In this document: positions 26,682-36,297 of the stretch, one piece after another
Layout: the number at the start of each line of letters is the position of its first letter
Position numbering within the stretch: the stretch's first letter is position 1
DNA from: Gammaproteobacteria bacterium
GTDB lineage: Bacteria; Pseudomonadota; Gammaproteobacteria; Enterobacterales; Alteromonadaceae
NCBI GenBank assembly: GCA_017302255.1
Contig: JAFLDV010000026.1
Location: 1-62,669 of the forward strand
DNA length: 62,669 nucleotides
Direction of reading: 5' to 3'
Program-made: the position numbers and the translations under genes
The notes under the pieces: model-generated
Database searches by the model: none
Seen by the model: only the letters and a program-made list of their open reading frames with translations
Told to the model about the DNA's origin: nothing

Positions 26682-27593
26682 ATGACGTCAACTGACTATG
26701 TGGTATGGGTGCGAAGGTCTGGTTACCTGACAATTGGTATGGCGTTAGCTATTGTTTTTATTAAGCTTTACGCATCAATTGAGACCAATGCCGCATCAAT
26801 GTTGGCGTCTTTCATGGATGCATTATTAGATGTTTTAGTGTCTTTGTTAAATTTTATGGCGATCCGCTATGCCACTAAACCCGCGGATGATGACCACAGA
26901 TTTGGCCATGGCAAAGCCGAAGCTGTGATGGCGCTGTTTCAGTCGGCGTTTCTGGTCGGTGCGGCAGCAATGTTGCTGTACCAAGGGATCAGTCGTTTCT
27001 TTGCGCCTGAGCCGGTCGGATCTTTGCAGATTGGTATTGTCAGCACTGTCGTGTGTAGTGTTTTGACGCTGATATTAGTGATGATGCAACGCTGGATTAT
27101 TCGCAAAACAGGGTCGCTTGCCGTGCAAGCGGATCAGGCTCATTATCGCGGTGATTTATTGATGAACGCTGCTGTGCTATTGGCGATGGTGTTGGTTGCA
27201 AATAGCCTGTTGTGGGCAGATGCAGCAATGGCAGTATTAATTGCACTTTATCTGTTTTGGAACGCCGGTCAATTATCTCGAGAAAGTTTTAAGCATTTGC
27301 TTGATGAAGAACTTCCCGAAGTGCTGCGTCAGCAAATTTTGCATACATTGACAGATTTACCTGCCGTCAAGGGCGTTGATCAATTGCGAACCCGTCAGGC
27401 TGGACCGCGGGTGTTCATTCAATTGCGCTTGGTTTTGGCCGATGAACTGTCCTTGCATGATGCGCATGATATTGTCGATGCCGCTGAGCAGCAAGTGGCC
27501 GCCTTGTTCCAAGATGCTGAAGTAATTATTCATGCCGATCCGTTGTCTGCAGTTCCGCAAATGGAATACCCGTTTTCATCGACAGCAGTTTAA
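26682..27593 (+). CDS. fieF: Cation efflux transporter, FieF type (CDF family)
   Basis: A proton-driven exporter of Fe(II)/Zn(II) from the cytoplasm. The 303-residue protein has six membrane segments and the FieF metal site D-x-x-x-D in SFMDALLDVLVS (helix 2) and H-x-x-x-D in AHYRGDLLMN (helix 5). DDDHRFGHGKAEAVMAL between helices 2 and 3 and a cytoplasmic C-terminal domain with HDAHDI and IHADP are also typical. It starts 13 bases after trmL and is likely co-transcribed. Confidence 0.92.
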   Translation: MTSTDYVVWVRRSGYLTIGMALAIVFIKLYASIETNAASMLASFMDALLDVLVSLLNFMAIRYATKPADDDHRFGHGKAEAVMALFQSAFLVGAAAMLLYQGISRFFAPEPVGSLQIGIVSTVVCSVLTLILVMMQRWIIRKTGSLAVQADQAHYRGDLLMNAAVLLAMVLVANSLLWADAAMAVLIALYLFWNAGQLSRESFKHLLDEELPEVLRQQILHTLTDLPAVKGVDQLRTRQAGPRVFIQLRLVLADELSLHDAHDIVDAAEQQVAALFQDAEVIIHADPLSAVPQMEYPFSSTAV

Positions 27594-27649
27594 ATCTGAT
27601 ATTGCGAATTCACCGCTCTTAGCTTTTCATGCGCTGACTTCGCTCAACC

Positions 27650-28657
27650 TCACACCAACGTTTGCTCAGCAGTTAACGCGGGTAAAGTAGCCAAAAACTG
27701 GTTAATAGCCGTGTAGAGCAATTGACGTTGCCAATCTTCGCCACATAACAGTTCGTGCTGGGCTTTAGCGATGACAATCGGACTACCCAGTTGCCACTGC
27801 TGCCAAAGTCTATTTTGTGCAGCATTATCGACCACGCGTTCCTGTTCTGCTTGGACTAGTAGCATTGGAATTTCTGGAGTTTTACCTTGGAATAACTGCT
27901 CGCAGGCCTGCAGTGCACAAGCAAGCCAAGTCCAGCTGGCACCGCCAACTTGGTATTCTGGGTATTGTTGGTAAAGTTGACGAAACCATTGGTAGCGTTC
28001 TGGGCAAGTAGTTAAATCATTGTCTAAAAATGGTTTTTCTTGATAAGGGCGCTGTCCCGGGCCATACCAAAAAGTGCGAGAAACGCTTTTATTGAGCTGA
28101 CTAATCCGCAACGCCAACCACTGAGCAAAGCTATTGCTCATTGGGGCGGTCGGCAGTCCCCACATTGGCGAACAGAAGATTGCTGCGATGGGGTGCACCG
28201 GTGCCGCCTGTTGCAGATATCCTGCTAGAATTGCGCCGCCCATTGAGTGAGCCATTGCAATCAACGGCAGCTGGGTTAGTTGACGGATTTGACTGAACCA
28301 AACCCCTAGGTCGGAAATGTAATCATTAAAATCCAGCACCAAGCCAATTTGTCGATCTGAGGTTAAACGCTCTGATGCCCCCTGACCTCGGTGATCAAGC
28401 ACAAACACCTGATAACCAGCGGCAACGGCGTCAGCACAGACTTCTAAGTATTTATGGGCTGCTTCAATCCGGCCCGGCACTATGACCAGTGCTGCTGTAG
28501 CTTCTGCAGTTAACCAATAACGGTAATGTAAACGACACTGCGCTTCACCTTCAAACCAAGCGCTAGTCCCAGTTTGCCAAAAGCTATCGAGGTGTCGTAG
28601 ACCTTTTACCGTCAACAAATCACTAGCTGCAAATTCTGGGGCTAACTTTGCAATCAT
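27650..28657 (-). CDS. Alpha/beta hydrolase, lysophospholipase L2 (PldB) type
   Basis: A 335-residue serine hydrolase. The family markers are LDHRGQGASERLT around residue 90 and the nucleophile elbow MAHSMGGAIL around residue 140; the acid and His of the triad are likely in the LLVQAEQERVVDNAAQ and KAQHELLCG segments. PldB-type enzymes hydrolyse lysophospholipids. The start overlaps the stop of the CpxA-like kinase by four bases (ATGA), making it the third gene of a cpxR-cpxA-hydrolase operon and suggesting that its expression follows envelope stress. Confidence 0.85.
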   Translation of the reverse strand: MIAKLAPEFAASDLLTVKGLRHLDSFWQTGTSAWFEGEAQCRLHYRYWLTAEATAALVIVPGRIEAAHKYLEVCADAVAAGYQVFVLDHRGQGASERLTSDRQIGLVLDFNDYISDLGVWFSQIRQLTQLPLIAMAHSMGGAILAGYLQQAAPVHPIAAIFCSPMWGLPTAPMSNSFAQWLALRISQLNKSVSRTFWYGPGQRPYQEKPFLDNDLTTCPERYQWFRQLYQQYPEYQVGGASWTWLACALQACEQLFQGKTPEIPMLLVQAEQERVVDNAAQNRLWQQWQLGSPIVIAKAQHELLCGEDWQRQLLYTAINQFLATLPALTAEQTLV

Positions 28658-30036
28658 TCGCTTCTCATCGCATTAGGTTGTTGTGGCCATTGTAGCAGAA
28701 CAGCGAGGCCGCCGGCGGCAGGCAAACTAGCGCTAATTTGCCCTTGGTGCTGACGTAATGCCTGCGCAGCAATGGCCAAGCCAAGACCTGTGCCGCCAGT
28801 TTGACTATTACGACTATCTGAAACCCGATAAAAGGGCTCAAATACCGCCTGTAGCGCATTGACCGGCACCCCAGGACCTTGGTCAGTGATACTCAGTAAT
28901 AATTGCCCCTGAGTTAACTGCAGCGCCAAAGTAATGGTCGTATCATGCGGGCTGTATTTAATTGCGTTTCGCAGCACATTCTCAATGGCTCGAGCAATTA
29001 AACGGCTATCACAAAATGCCAAAGCTTGGGTTGGTCCTTGGTAAATCAGTTGTTGTTGCCGATTATCGGCTTCAAGCTGATTCACGCTTATGACTTCTTC
29101 GATCAGTTCGACGACATCAAGTTCTTGTGCTTGTAGCTGGTATTGCCCAGCATCCAAGCGACTAAAGGTCAGTAGTTCATCCAACATCTGATCAATGCGT
29201 TCGAGTTCTTGCTGCAGTCTGGGTAACTGCAATCCGCCGCCTTGGCGTTGCTCTAAAGCAATTGCTAATTGTGCCCGAGTGAGCGGAGAACGAAGCTCGT
29301 GGGAAATATCTCGGAGCAATCGTTGTTGATTTTGCACTAAAGCGCCGATTTGGCTGGCCATTAGGTTAAAGCCACGAGCGAGTTCACCAATTTCGTCACT
29401 GCGACGGTCTGGTCCATCAACCCGAATGGCTAAATCGCCTGAGGCAAATTGCAGGTTCTTTTGTTGTAAAAGCCGAAGTGGTTTGGTCATAGTCAACGCG
29501 AGGCCAATACTGGCAAGCGCGGAAAACAGTAACAGCAGCAAGGGCAGGGTAAACTGCGGAAGCATTTCAAGATCAAAACCTTGGCGATCAGGTCGTTCAC
29601 GTTGCTGGTACAGTGCTAGTTGGCGACCATGGAAATCGACTAAAAATGGCCCAGCGAGCACGGTTTTTTTGTGCAGAAGCAGTCGTGGTCGATTGAGCTG
29701 CGACAGTTCAGTTAGCCAATGTTGGTCAAAGCTTTTGGGTAAAATTGAACTATTCAGCACGGTATTGGTATCAGCATCAACCACTAACCAACGATTTCGG
29801 TCGCGACGATTGATTTTACGACTTAGCTCTTCAACTGAGTCAAATCGTTGCAGCGAATGCAACATAGGCCGAACTTCTTCGGCAATACCTGGTGGCAATC
29901 GGCGGATTTCAGTGTCATCAACCAAACTTTTCGCGGCAACAGCGGCGACTAGTAAGGTAATGAGGAGCACCAGCCAAAACCAGCTAAACAGCCGGAACGC
30001 TAGGAATCGCCATGGGTTTAATTGCTTTAGATTCAT
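28654..30036 (-). CDS. cpxA: Envelope-stress sensor histidine kinase, CpxA type
   Basis: A 460-residue membrane kinase: membrane segment at about 15-35, periplasmic sensor domain to about 160, second membrane segment (FTLPLLLLLFSALASIGLAL), HAMP domain with P-L-R-L-L and DEIGELARGFN, phospho-acceptor ISHELRSPLTRAQLA, and ATPase domain with NVLRNAIKYSP, DQGPGVP and GGTGLGLAIA. The H-box, N-terminal residues and the neighbouring CpxR- and CpxP-like genes indicate CpxA. It overlaps both neighbours by four bases. Confidence 0.88.
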   Translation of the reverse strand: MNLKQLNPWRFLAFRLFSWFWLVLLITLLVAAVAAKSLVDDTEIRRLPPGIAEEVRPMLHSLQRFDSVEELSRKINRRDRNRWLVVDADTNTVLNSSILPKSFDQHWLTELSQLNRPRLLLHKKTVLAGPFLVDFHGRQLALYQQRERPDRQGFDLEMLPQFTLPLLLLLFSALASIGLALTMTKPLRLLQQKNLQFASGDLAIRVDGPDRRSDEIGELARGFNLMASQIGALVQNQQRLLRDISHELRSPLTRAQLAIALEQRQGGGLQLPRLQQELERIDQMLDELLTFSRLDAGQYQLQAQELDVVELIEEVISVNQLEADNRQQQLIYQGPTQALAFCDSRLIARAIENVLRNAIKYSPHDTTITLALQLTQGQLLLSITDQGPGVPVNALQAVFEPFYRVSDSRNSQTGGTGLGLAIAAQALRQHQGQISASLPAAGGLAVLLQWPQQPNAMRSE

Positions 30037-30731
30037 GCGTTTGCCATAAATAAATAACCACTACCACGTAAGGTTTGAATTTTTTCATTTGGATCAAATT
30101 GGCCGATTTTCTTCCTGATATTGCTAACGTGCATATCAAGGCTGCGATCATATTGCTGTAAATTGCGCCCTAGTACTTGTTTACTCAGGTCTTCTTTGGA
30201 TACCACAGTGCCGACATGTGACATCAGATAATCCAGCAGCTGAAATTCGGTGGCCGTTAATACCACAGCATTACCCTGACACAATACTTGGCGGTTTTGC
30301 CGATTTAACAGCACGCCGTTGATTTCGAGGTGAGAATGTTGCGCTTGCACAGGTAGTTGCGCCAATTCAACACGGCGCAAGATTGCCCGCGCACGTGCAC
30401 TTAATTCCCGTGGGTTAAATGGTTTCGCGAGATAGTCGTCTGCGCCTAATTCTAAGCCAATGATCCGGTCGATATCATCACCACGTGCAGTAAGCATCAA
30501 CACCGGGCAATAACTAGTTTGGCGAAGTTGTCGTAACAAAGATAAGCCATCAAGGCCAGGGAGCATAATATCCAGCAGAATGAGCTGATAGGCGCCGGAT
30601 TGGGCCTTAGCCAAGCCAGTCAAGCCATCTGCAGCGTGATCCACGCTAAAGCCGTCTAGGGTCAAATAATCAATAACTAGCTGACTTAGTTCCGCATCAT
30701 CATCAATTAACAGCATTTGGCCATTTTGCAT
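30033..30731 (-). CDS. cpxR: OmpR-family response regulator, CpxR type
   Basis: A 232-residue regulator with receiver domain (LLIDDDAELSQLVIDYL, phospho-acceptor Asp in LILLDIMLPGLDG, switch Lys in DDYLAKPFNPREL) and winged-helix DNA-binding domain (LTATEFQLLDYLMSHVG ... RSLDMHVSNIRKKIG). ATG 30731 is chosen because AGGAG lies seven bases upstream and the protein then begins as the family does; the frame is open 18 codons further. A CpxR-type direct repeat lies 60 bases upstream, so autoregulation is expected. Confidence 0.9.
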   Translation of the reverse strand: MQNGQMLLIDDDAELSQLVIDYLTLDGFSVDHAADGLTGLAKAQSGAYQLILLDIMLPGLDGLSLLRQLRQTSYCPVLMLTARGDDIDRIIGLELGADDYLAKPFNPRELSARARAILRRVELAQLPVQAQHSHLEINGVLLNRQNRQVLCQGNAVVLTATEFQLLDYLMSHVGTVVSKEDLSKQVLGRNLQQYDRSLDMHVSNIRKKIGQFDPNEKIQTLRGSGYLFMANA

Positions 30732-30790
30732 CACGCATCTCCTCAGGTTTTGTCGACAGTGTAAGTCGCTGACACGGCTCGACAAGTCTC

Positions 30791-30806
30791 TTTACATAAC
30801 CTTTAC
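30791..30806 (-). promoter_or_regulatory. Predicted CpxR box between cpxR and cpxP-like gene
   Basis: On the minus strand the site reads GTAAA-N6-GTAAA, the CpxR direct-repeat consensus with an 11-base period. It lies between the divergent cpxRA operon and the cpxP-like gene, so it could control both, as in enterobacteria. Confidence 0.75.
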
Positions 30807-30916
30807 CGGCCACTTGCGTTACTTTGCGTCTGGTTCGTTAAGATATATCCAACGCTGAAGCACTGGCTAAGCAGCGACGTCTAAATGCAGTATATGCCAC
30901 AATTGGAGAGACATTT

Positions 30917-31384
30917 ATGAAAAAATTCAATGTATTAACCGCAGTTTTAGTTGCCGGTTTAAGCTTAGTAACTGCGCAAGTTGTTTCGGCGCAACCAATG
31001 GAGCAAGAGCGCGGTGGCTCGATGGAACATCGGCATGGTGGTCCTGAGGGAATGGGGCGGATGTTAAAGGGCCTAGACCTGACTGATGCACAACGTCAAC
31101 AAATCGACAAGTTGACTAGTGCTTTTGCTGCGCAGAAGCCAAATCCTGCTGAGCACAAAGCATTAGCAGACAAGGTGGTGAGTTTAGTTCGTGCAGACGT
31201 CTTTGATGAAGTAGCAGCGCGGCAATTGCTCGAGCAGCAACAAGGTCAAATGTTGGAACACGGCTTGGCGCGTTTGAAACTGCAGCACGATATTCGCAGT
31301 ATTCTGACTCCTGAGCAAAAGGAAAAATTGGATGCGCGGATGGAGCGGATGCGTGACAAAATGGTCGAGCGGAAAAAGTCGTAA
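30917..31384 (+). CDS. CpxP/Spy family periplasmic stress protein
   Basis: A 155-residue periplasmic protein with a signal peptide ending VVSAQ. The mature part is helical, His/Met-rich near the N-terminus (MEHRHGGPEGMGRM) and carries the two family motifs LTDAQRQQI (about residue 52) and LTPEQKEKL (about 131). CpxP inhibits CpxA and guides misfolded proteins; Spy is a related chaperone. Its position divergent from cpxRA with a CpxR box between favours CpxP; the sequence alone does not separate the two. Confidence 0.85.
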   Translation: MKKFNVLTAVLVAGLSLVTAQVVSAQPMEQERGGSMEHRHGGPEGMGRMLKGLDLTDAQRQQIDKLTSAFAAQKPNPAEHKALADKVVSLVRADVFDEVAARQLLEQQQGQMLEHGLARLKLQHDIRSILTPEQKEKLDARMERMRDKMVERKKS

Positions 31385-31430
31385 CGACGGCTCTTTATCC
31401 ATCAAAGTTGTGACGTAAATCTGCGCACAA

Positions 31431-31465
31431 AAAAAGAAAACCAGCGCAATGCTGGTTTTCTTTTT
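31431..31465. terminator. Bidirectional terminator between cpxP-like gene and glnG
   Basis: A perfect 15-base stem (31431-31445 with 31451-31465) around GCAAT, with A runs in the left arm and T runs in the right arm. It serves both convergent genes. Confidence 0.92.
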
Positions 31466-31469
31466 ACTG

Positions 31470-32879
31470 CTATTCCATGTCCAGCTCTTTAAGTTTCCGA
31501 GTGAGGGTATTTCGTCCCCACCCTAGACGTTTCGCCGCATCTTGTTTATGGCCATGGGTGAATTGCAGCGCCTGACGCAACACAATTCGTTCAAACTCCG
31601 GACCTGCTTCAGCCAATATATCTTCAGCACCGGTATTGAGCTTTTGCATCACCCACACGGCTAATAATTCCTGCCAGCTTTGATTAGCATCCGCGGCAGC
31701 AGCGGTGTAAACCTTCGGTGCACTGGTTAATTCTGGCGGCAAATCAGACAGTAATACTTGTTTGCCGGATGCCATGACAGTCAACCAACGGCAAGTGTTT
31801 TCTAATTGACGGACATTGCCTGGCCAATCCAGTTGCGCTAAGAATTTTTCGGTGTCGGCAGCCAGATCTTTGGCTTCGACATTCAATTCTTTTGCGGCTA
31901 ATTGCAAAAAATGCTGTGCGAGTTTGGGAATATCTTGTTTGCGATCTTTCAATGCCGGGATCTGGATCCGGATGACGTTTAAGCGATGGAACAAATCTTC
32001 GCGGAATTTACCTTCGGCTACTAACTGCTCGAGGTTTTGGTGTGTTGCCGCGATGATGCGCACGTCGACATTAACTTCTTGATGACCGCCCACCCGATAA
32101 AACTGACCATCCGCCAAGACCCGAAGTAACCGAGTTTGCACATCCAGTGGCATATCACCGATTTCATCGAGGAACAAAGTGCCCCCATCAGCTTGTTCAA
32201 ACCGACCTTTACGTAAAGTGGCTGCACCAGTAAATGCGCCTTTTTCATGGCCAAACAATTCGGATTCAATTAAATCTTTTGGAATTGCCGCCATATTCAG
32301 TGCAATAAATGGATGGTCGGCGCGCGGGCTGTGTTTATGAAGGGCATGCGCAACCAGCTCTTTACCGGTACCGCTTTGACCGTTGATCAGTACGCTGATA
32401 CTTGAGCGCGATAAGCGACCAATGGCCCGGAATACCTCCTGCATTGCCGGAGCTTCACCAATAATTTCAGGCACGTTTGAAAGTACGGCGGTCGATGGCT
32501 TAGGTTTCTTAACATTGGCATGTTCAAGGGCGCGGCTAATAAGGCTAACAGCTTCGTTGACATCAAAAGGTTTTGGCAAATATTCGAAGGCACCGCGCTT
32601 AAACGCATTTACTGCGCTATCGAGGTCGGAGTGGGCCGTCATAATAATCACCGGAAGTTCCGGCGCTAAATCTTTGAGGCGACTCAGTAAAGTCATGCCG
32701 TCAGTTCCGGGCATGCGAATATCGGAGACAACCACTGCCGGCTGGTCATATTCTAAGCGTTGCAACATTAAGTCTGCAGAGGCGTAACTTTCACAGACAA
32801 TACCGGCGCGAGATAAGGCTTTTTCTAACACCCAACGGATCGAATTGTCGTCATCAATAATCCAGACATTTTGCTGCAT
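31470..32879 (-). CDS. glnG: Nitrogen regulator NtrC (NR-I)
   Basis: Sigma-54 enhancer-binding activator of nitrogen genes. The 469 residues hold a receiver domain (WIIDDDNSIRWVLEKAL, phospho-acceptor in VVSDIRMPGTDG), an AAA+ domain with Walker A GQSGTGKELVA, the sigma-54 contact loop GAFTGA, and Walker B LFLDEIGDMP, and a Fis-type helix-turn-helix at the end (KQDAAKRLGWGRNTLTRKLKEL). It begins four bases after the glnL stop. Confidence 0.97.
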   Translation of the reverse strand: MQQNVWIIDDDNSIRWVLEKALSRAGIVCESYASADLMLQRLEYDQPAVVVSDIRMPGTDGMTLLSRLKDLAPELPVIIMTAHSDLDSAVNAFKRGAFEYLPKPFDVNEAVSLISRALEHANVKKPKPSTAVLSNVPEIIGEAPAMQEVFRAIGRLSRSSISVLINGQSGTGKELVAHALHKHSPRADHPFIALNMAAIPKDLIESELFGHEKGAFTGAATLRKGRFEQADGGTLFLDEIGDMPLDVQTRLLRVLADGQFYRVGGHQEVNVDVRIIAATHQNLEQLVAEGKFREDLFHRLNVIRIQIPALKDRKQDIPKLAQHFLQLAAKELNVEAKDLAADTEKFLAQLDWPGNVRQLENTCRWLTVMASGKQVLLSDLPPELTSAPKVYTAAAADANQSWQELLAVWVMQKLNTGAEDILAEAGPEFERIVLRQALQFTHGHKQDAAKRLGWGRNTLTRKLKELDME

Positions 32880-32883
32880 GGGG

Positions 32884-33954
32884 TTAATCTCCTTTCGTAC
32901 TTATCGGTAAATACAGGGTGAATTCGGTGCGTCCTGGCCAGCTTTCGCAATCGATCCAGCCGCCATGTTGGTGGATCAGGGTCTGTGAAATTGATAATCC
33001 TAGGCCAGTACCACCAGGCTTACCGCTGACCATTGGATAAAAGAGCGTATCCTTAATTTCAGCTGGGATACCTGGGCCATTGTCGATGACTTTCACTGTC
33101 GCGACCAAACGGTGGCGCCTGCCATGAATGGTGTGTTGATGCAAAATCCGGCTTTGCAACACAATGTCGCCGCCGGTTACTAGCACTTGTTGCGCATTTC
33201 TCACGATATTGAGCAGAGCCTGCTCAATCAACTCAGGATCAAGCAAGAAGTCTGGGATACTTGGATCGTAATCACGGCTAAATGACACTTCATTTGGATT
33301 ATCGATTTGCGCAAGTTGGCTGACACGTTCGATGATTTGGTGCAAATTGCACAACTGACGTTGTGGTGGTTTGTAAGGGCCGAGTAAGCGGTCAACCAAA
33401 TTACGGAGACGATCGGCTTGGGCAATGATTAACGATGTGTATTCTCGCTGCTCCTCAGTCAAGGATTCTTCCAGTAACTGTGCCGCGCCACGCAGGCCAC
33501 CCAAAGGGTTTTTTATCTCGTGGGCTAAACCCCGGATCAGTTCGCGTGCAGCTAAGTGTTGATGTTGCTGCAGGCTTTCCATACTGATTTTACGTTGTTG
33601 GTCGACCTGGCGTAGTTCAATTAACAAGCTAGGCTCGTCGGTTTCTAACCAAGTAGCCGTCACATCAACGAGCACATGCCGGCCATCGGGCATTACACAA
33701 TGCACATCACTAACACCAAAACCTTGTTTGGTTTTTAGAGTGCTGAGCAGGTGGCTCACATTCAAATCGCTAAATTGGAACAATGCCGGAAAATATTGGT
33801 TTACCAAGCGTTTTTCGCCAATGCTCAACAATGCGCAGCTCGCCGTATTAAAATAGCGGACGTGTAACTGCGCATCCAAAACAAGGATGGCTGTTGTCAG
33901 TTGCTCAGCATAATCAATACCAAGCAAATTTAGGGAAGTTTGGTTTTGCGTCAC
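32884..33954 (-). CDS. glnL: Nitrogen sensor kinase/phosphatase NtrB (NR-II)
   Basis: Soluble kinase that phosphorylates or dephosphorylates NtrC under control of PII. The 356-residue protein has an N-terminal PAS domain, the H-box GLAHEIKNPLGGLRGAAQLL, N-box LLNIVRNAQQ and G-boxes DNGPGIP and GGTGLGLSIS. It begins with GTG, with AGG nine bases upstream. It lies between the DUF4124 gene and glnG. Confidence 0.96.
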   Translation of the reverse strand: MTQNQTSLNLLGIDYAEQLTTAILVLDAQLHVRYFNTASCALLSIGEKRLVNQYFPALFQFSDLNVSHLLSTLKTKQGFGVSDVHCVMPDGRHVLVDVTATWLETDEPSLLIELRQVDQQRKISMESLQQHQHLAARELIRGLAHEIKNPLGGLRGAAQLLEESLTEEQREYTSLIIAQADRLRNLVDRLLGPYKPPQRQLCNLHQIIERVSQLAQIDNPNEVSFSRDYDPSIPDFLLDPELIEQALLNIVRNAQQVLVTGGDIVLQSRILHQHTIHGRRHRLVATVKVIDNGPGIPAEIKDTLFYPMVSGKPGGTGLGLSISQTLIHQHGGWIDCESWPGRTEFTLYLPISTKGD

Positions 33955-34036
33955 GGCTTAAATCCTCATGCACCATTTTAGTGCGGATTGATGTTTCAGT
34001 ATTGCTTAAATTGCTGCTGAAACTAGCCGATTCGCA

Positions 34037-34552
34037 CTATTTTGGTGATATTACGGAAGCTCTATGCATATAGAACGTCGTAGCTGGACTTGTAGCAATA
34101 ACCTTGCCGGAATGATTAAGAAGTTCTAAAGATAATTGATGTTCGCCACGATCAACGTCATGCAGGATAAAATTTGCATTGCCAGTGGGGCCTGCAACCT
34201 GTTTACCATCCAAATAGAGGACGACGCGTAAACCTTGGGAAAATAATGGGCTCACTGAACCAGAAACGTACACTGTACCGTTGTTATCCCGGATCGTGCC
34301 TTGTTGTTCAGGTTTGGCAATAGTAACTTGGAACTCAGGTTCTTTGGTTGGGGTGGGCTCGTTCAGAATATTTGATGTCACCGGAGCCATAGCGGTACCA
34401 GTGTCTTTAATATTAACCTGTGATGCTCCTGGACTTGGACTGTCTGAGAAAACAAGATTGTTGTTTTTATCGACCGTGACAAAAACTTTTTTTTCTTCAG
34501 CGGATCCGGCCGCAGCAAACAACATCAGAAACAACCAGCCTGTATATTTCAT
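34037..34552 (-). CDS. DUF4124 exported protein in the gln cluster
   Basis: A 171-residue secreted protein with a signal peptide (YTGWLFLMLFAAAGSAEE) and the DUF4124 opening VFVTVDKNNNLVFSDSPSPGA, the family form of a Y/F-x-W-x-D-x-x-G-x-x-x-Y-S-D pattern. The second half is a beta-sandwich-like domain (VYVSGSVSPLFSQGLRVVLYLDG, DRGEHQLSLELL). Its function is unknown. It lies between glnA and glnL on the same strand. ATG 34552 is preferred, with an AGG just upstream; a TTG-type start at 34570 would add six residues before the signal. Confidence 0.8.
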   Translation of the reverse strand: MKYTGWLFLMLFAAAGSAEEKKVFVTVDKNNNLVFSDSPSPGASQVNIKDTGTAMAPVTSNILNEPTPTKEPEFQVTIAKPEQQGTIRDNNGTVYVSGSVSPLFSQGLRVVLYLDGKQVAGPTGNANFILHDVDRGEHQLSLELLNHSGKVIATSPATTFYMHRASVISPK

Positions 34553-34630
34553 AACCTGCCTTCGCAACAAAAGTTGAGTCCATGACTAATTCTTTACTCT
34601 ATCGCGGATTTTGATTTTTGACCAGAACAA

Positions 34631-34658
34631 AAAAGCCTGCAAGTGCAGGCTTTTTTTT
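34631..34658. terminator. Intrinsic terminator after glnA
   Basis: AGCCTGC and GCAGGCT arms around a short loop, with A runs on one side and eight T on the other. It lies between glnA and the DUF4124 gene, so glnLG transcription is only partly continuous with glnA. Confidence 0.85.
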
Positions 34659-34702
34659 AAACAAAATGTACTTTGTTTATCAGACGCTTAAATTAAGCGC
34701 GA

Positions 34703-36112
34703 TTATACGCTGTAGTACAGTTCGTATTCTAATGGATGTACAGCCATTGAAACGCGTTTAGCTTCAGCGCGTTTTAACGAAATGTAAGCATCGATCATAG
34801 CATCTGACATTACGCCGCCTTTAGTGTAGATAGCGCGGTTTGCATCCAGAGCATCTAAAGCTTCATCTAATGAACCACAAACTTGTGGGATCAGTGCTTC
34901 TTCTTCTGGTGGTAAGTCATACAAATCTTTATCCATCGCATCGCCTGGGTGGATTTTGTTTTGGATACCATCCAAACCAGCCATTAATTGCGCAACGAAC
35001 GCTAAGTACGGGTTAGCTGCTGGATCTGGGAAGCGAACTTCGATGCGGCGAGCTTTTGCACTTGGTACTAATGGAATACGGATTGACGCAGAGCGGTTAC
35101 GCGCTGAGTAAGCCAGCATTACAGGAGCTTCGAAGTGTGGAACTAAACGTTTGTACGAGTTAGTTGATGGGTTAGTGAATGCATTGATTGATTTAGCATG
35201 TTTGATGATACCGCCGATGTAGTACAACGCAGTTTCTGACAAACCAGCATATTTATCACCAGCAAACAGGTTTACACCACCTTTTGCTAATGATTGGTGA
35301 CAGTGCATACCTGAACCGTTGTCACCAACGATTGGTTTTGGCATGAAAGTCACAGTTTTGCCGTACATGTTGGCAACGTTGTGCACAACATATTTTAATT
35401 GCTGAATTTCATCAGCTTTTTTGGTCAGAGTGTTAAAGCGAGTCGCGATTTCGTTTTGACCTGCAGTAGCAACTTCATGGTGGTGAGCTTCAACCACTTG
35501 ACCCATTTCTTCCAGAACCATACACATGGCGCTACGGATATCATGATGTTGGTCAACTGGTGGTACTGGGAAGTAACCGCCTTTAACACCTGGACGGTGA
35601 GCTTTGTTGCCGTCTTCATATTCTGCATCAGAGTTCCAAGCAGCTTCTGAAGAGTCAACTTTAAAGAATGAACCTGACATATCATTTTTGAAACGAACGT
35701 CATCGAACATGAACCATTCTGGTTCTGGTCCAAACAATACGGTGTCAGCAATGCCAGTTGATTTTAAATATTCTTCAGCGCGTTTTGCGATAGAACGTGG
35801 GCAACGCTCGTAACCTTGCATAGTGCTTGGTTCAATAACGTCGCAGCTGATGATTACAGTTGTTTCTTCGAAGAATGGGTCTAATACCATTGACGCTGGT
35901 TCTGGCATCAGAATCATGTCGGAATCGTTAATACCTTTCCAACCGGCGATTGAAGAGCCGTCAAACATTTTGCCGTTTTCAAAGAAATCTTCGTCGATTT
36001 GGCTGGCAGGAATAGTAACGTGTTGTTCTTTACCTTTAGTATCAGTAAAACGTAAATCAACAAATTTCACGTCGTTTTCTTTCATAAAACTCAGAACGTT
36101 CGATGCAGACAT
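34703..36112 (-). CDS. glnA: Glutamine synthetase, type I
   Basis: Makes glutamine from glutamate, ammonia and ATP; a dodecamer. The 469-residue length equals that of the Escherichia enzyme. Seen motifs: [22 protein letters not shown]-type catalytic region [43 protein letters not shown], and the adenylylation loop [10 protein letters not shown] with its Tyr, so control by GlnE is expected. Codon use is highly biased. Upstream lie a sigma-54 promoter and two NtrC sites. Confidence 0.98.
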   Translation of the reverse strand: MSASNVLSFMKENDVKFVDLRFTDTKGKEQHVTIPASQIDEDFFENGKMFDGSSIAGWKGINDSDMILMPEPASMVLDPFFEETTVIISCDVIEPSTMQGYERCPRSIAKRAEEYLKSTGIADTVLFGPEPEWFMFDDVRFKNDMSGSFFKVDSSEAAWNSDAEYEDGNKAHRPGVKGGYFPVPPVDQHHDIRSAMCMVLEEMGQVVEAHHHEVATAGQNEIATRFNTLTKKADEIQQLKYVVHNVANMYGKTVTFMPKPIVGDNGSGMHCHQSLAKGGVNLFAGDKYAGLSETALYYIGGIIKHAKSINAFTNPSTNSYKRLVPHFEAPVMLAYSARNRSASIRIPLVPSAKARRIEVRFPDPAANPYLAFVAQLMAGLDGIQNKIHPGDAMDKDLYDLPPEEEALIPQVCGSLDEALDALDANRAIYTKGGVMSDAMIDAYISLKRAEAKRVSMAVHPLEYELYYSV

Positions 36113-36180
36113 GCATTCCTCCGGATTAAACTCAAACGATGGTTCAGGTTTGCGGGGTTACCGCGAATTTGCGCTACAAA

Positions 36181-36197
36181 TGCGATTCTTGTGCCAA
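36181..36197 (-). promoter_or_regulatory. Sigma-54 promoter of glnA
   Basis: On the minus strand TTGGCAC-N5-TCGCA, one base from the -24/-12 consensus TGGCAC-N5-TTGCA. It lies 69-85 bases upstream of the glnA start. Confidence 0.8.
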
Positions 36198-36259
36198 CAA
36201 AATAAGTCATTGATCTTATTTGTTATTTGGCTAAGTGCTTGCATTGTTCATTGCAAATT

Positions 36260-36297
36260 TGCACCATTATTGTGCGTTGCTGCATTGATTTGGTGCA
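36260..36297 (-). promoter_or_regulatory. Two predicted NtrC enhancer sites upstream of glnA
   Basis: TGCACCATTATTGTGCG (36260-36276) and TGCATTGATTTGGTGCA (36281-36297) both fit the NtrC dyad TGCAC-N7-GTGCA. Their centres are 21 bases apart, two helical turns, and they lie about 75-100 bases upstream of the sigma-54 promoter. A TATAAT on the minus strand at 36298-36303 borders the second site, so NtrC may also block a sigma-70 promoter there, as at Escherichia glnAp1. Confidence 0.75.

Noticed and set aside
29426-30049. 207-codon plus-strand frame
   Set aside because: Antisense to the CpxA-like kinase; Ser/Arg-rich composition typical of a shadow frame.
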